A stretch of 64,000 nt of DNA from Lepus europaeus (lineage: Eukaryota > Chordata > Mammalia > Lagomorpha > Leporidae): positions 67,294,797 to 67,358,796 of the forward strand of contig NC_084836.1 in NCBI RefSeq assembly GCF_033115175.1, in the 5' to 3' direction. Made by a program: the position numbers and the translations under genes. Positions within the stretch are counted from its first letter, which is position 1, and each line of letters starts with the position of its first letter. Under the pieces are notes generated by a model that saw only the letters and a program-made list of their open reading frames with translations, made no database searches and had not been told where the DNA came from. Shown piece after piece: positions 41,985 to 64,000 of this stretch.

Positions 41985-42268
41985 TAGGGCAAATGTGGCA
42001 TAGCAGGTTAGGCAGCCGCCTACTATGCCAGCATCCCAAATGGGTGCCAGTTTGAGTTCCGGCTGCTCCACTTTTGATCCAGCTCCCTGCTAATGTGCCT
42101 GGGAAAGCAGTGGGAGATGGGAAGATAGCCTGAGTCCTCAGGCCCCTGTGTGGGAGACCCAGATGAAGCTCCTAGCTTTGGCCTGGCCAGCCTGGCCATT
42201 GTGGTCACCTGGGGAGCGAACCAGATGAGATCTCTCGCTCTCCTCTTTCAAATAAATTAAAACTTTTT
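41985..42268 (+). mobile_element. C-repeat SINE
   Basis: GGGCAAATGTGGCATAGCAG head to TTTCAAATAAATTAAAAC. Confidence 0.88.
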
Positions 42269-42271
42269 TTT

Positions 42272-42479
42272 GAAGACCTATTTGAGAGGTAAAGGGACAG
42301 AGAAAGAAGGTCTTCCACATGGGTGCAGGGGCCCAAGGACTTGGGCCATCTTCTGCTTTCCCAGGCTATAGCAGAGAGCCGGATCAGAAGTGGAGCAGCC
42401 GGGACTTGAACCGGCGCCCATATGGGATGCGGGCACCACAGGCAGAGGCTTAACCTACTATACCACAATGATGGCCCCT
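42272..42479 (-). mobile_element. C-repeat SINE, internally deleted
   Basis: GAAGACCTATTTGAGAGG start; ends TACCACAATGATGGCCCC. Confidence 0.88.
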
Positions 42480-42648
42480 AAATTAAAAAATCTTAAAAAC
42501 CTGTCCCTCATAATAGCCCTTTTCTTCAGCTCTGAGGTCCAGCCAGACCTTTCTTCCCAAGTTGTCCCATTTAACAGAGTGGGAAAAGGACAGCTGTCCT
42601 CTCTTTAGATACTCTCGGACAAACGACACACAACCGAGTTTAAATATC

Positions 42649-42654
42649 TTTATT
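42649..42654 (-). terminator. ESPL1: ESPL1 poly(A) signal
   Basis: AATAAA on minus (TTTATT on plus) lies about 145 bp after the stop codon, in an AT-rich stretch. It gives a short 3' UTR of about 42797 to 42630. Confidence 0.75.
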
Positions 42655-42797
42655 ACACAAGATTAAATTGAAGGGAAATAGTTCATATAAAACACTGGGG
42701 AAAATCACTGTAAAATATTTCTCTGGAGGGTTGAGCCTAAGTGTGGAGCTGGAACCGTCACAGACGGCTTCTCCCAGCAAGTTAGGGCTGCGAGCTG

Positions 42798-64000
<21,203 letters not shown>

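Larger units (their letters stand above)
41341..42629. other. PFDN5-ESPL1 intergenic DNA
   Basis: This spans the PFDN5 promoter to the ESPL1 poly(A) site. It contains three C-repeat pieces (41697-41835, 41985-42268, 42272-42479). The stretch 41380-41690 resembles an old L2/MIR-type remnant (CCAGGAAGTTGAAA) but is too diverged to assign. Confidence 0.5.

Overview
This is a mammalian nuclear genome window, almost certainly lagomorph (rabbit or a close relative). Five host genes with intact GT-AG introns match, in order and relative orientation, the human 12q13 cluster ESPL1-PFDN5-MYG1-AAAS-SP7, read here in reverse. The DNA between and inside them is packed with about 55 copies of the tRNA-derived C-repeat SINE of rabbits. 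This SINE has a tRNA-like head with a B-box-like GGTTCGAGTCCC, a CT-rich 3' part and an AAATAAATAAATCTT tail. All gene calls come from reading translations and splice sites; comparisons with human proteins are from memory.

Layout. 1-7080: SP7 upstream DNA with old SINEs, an L2 piece, CA/TG repeats and candidate enhancers. 7085-15640: SP7 (osterix), plus strand, with a RUNX/homeodomain promoter, a 7-codon first coding exon, and one large exon carrying the three zinc fingers. 15640-21570: intergenic DNA with an unassigned CpG-rich stretch, then dense SINEs. 21578-31646: AAAS (aladin), plus strand, 16 coding exons, 546 residues. 31872-37245: MYG1, minus strand, 7 exons, 378 residues; its 3' end faces that of AAAS across only 225 bp. 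37500-41209: PFDN5, minus strand, 6 exons, 154 residues, including a 32-nt exon. 42640-64000: ESPL1 (separase), minus strand, 29 coding exons in the window. The 5' end of ESPL1 (about the first 75-80 codons) lies beyond base 64000.

The genes do unrelated jobs: osteoblast transcription factor, nuclear pore WD protein, DHH-type RNA exonuclease, prefoldin subunit, and the cohesin-cleaving protease. They form a compact cluster in which neighbours share short intergenic spaces. I saw no retroviral or LTR-type element, tRNA gene, rRNA, CRISPR array or microbial-type system. I found no convincing undescribed system. The most unusual local features are (1) a roughly 105-bp tandem duplication at the 3' end of PFDN5 that copies its last codons and stop into the 3' UTR, (2) the MYG1 stop codon lying inside its own poly(A) signal, opposite an AAAS gene with a similarly minimal 3' end, and (3) several SINE insertions with clear target-site duplications, including one nested pair.
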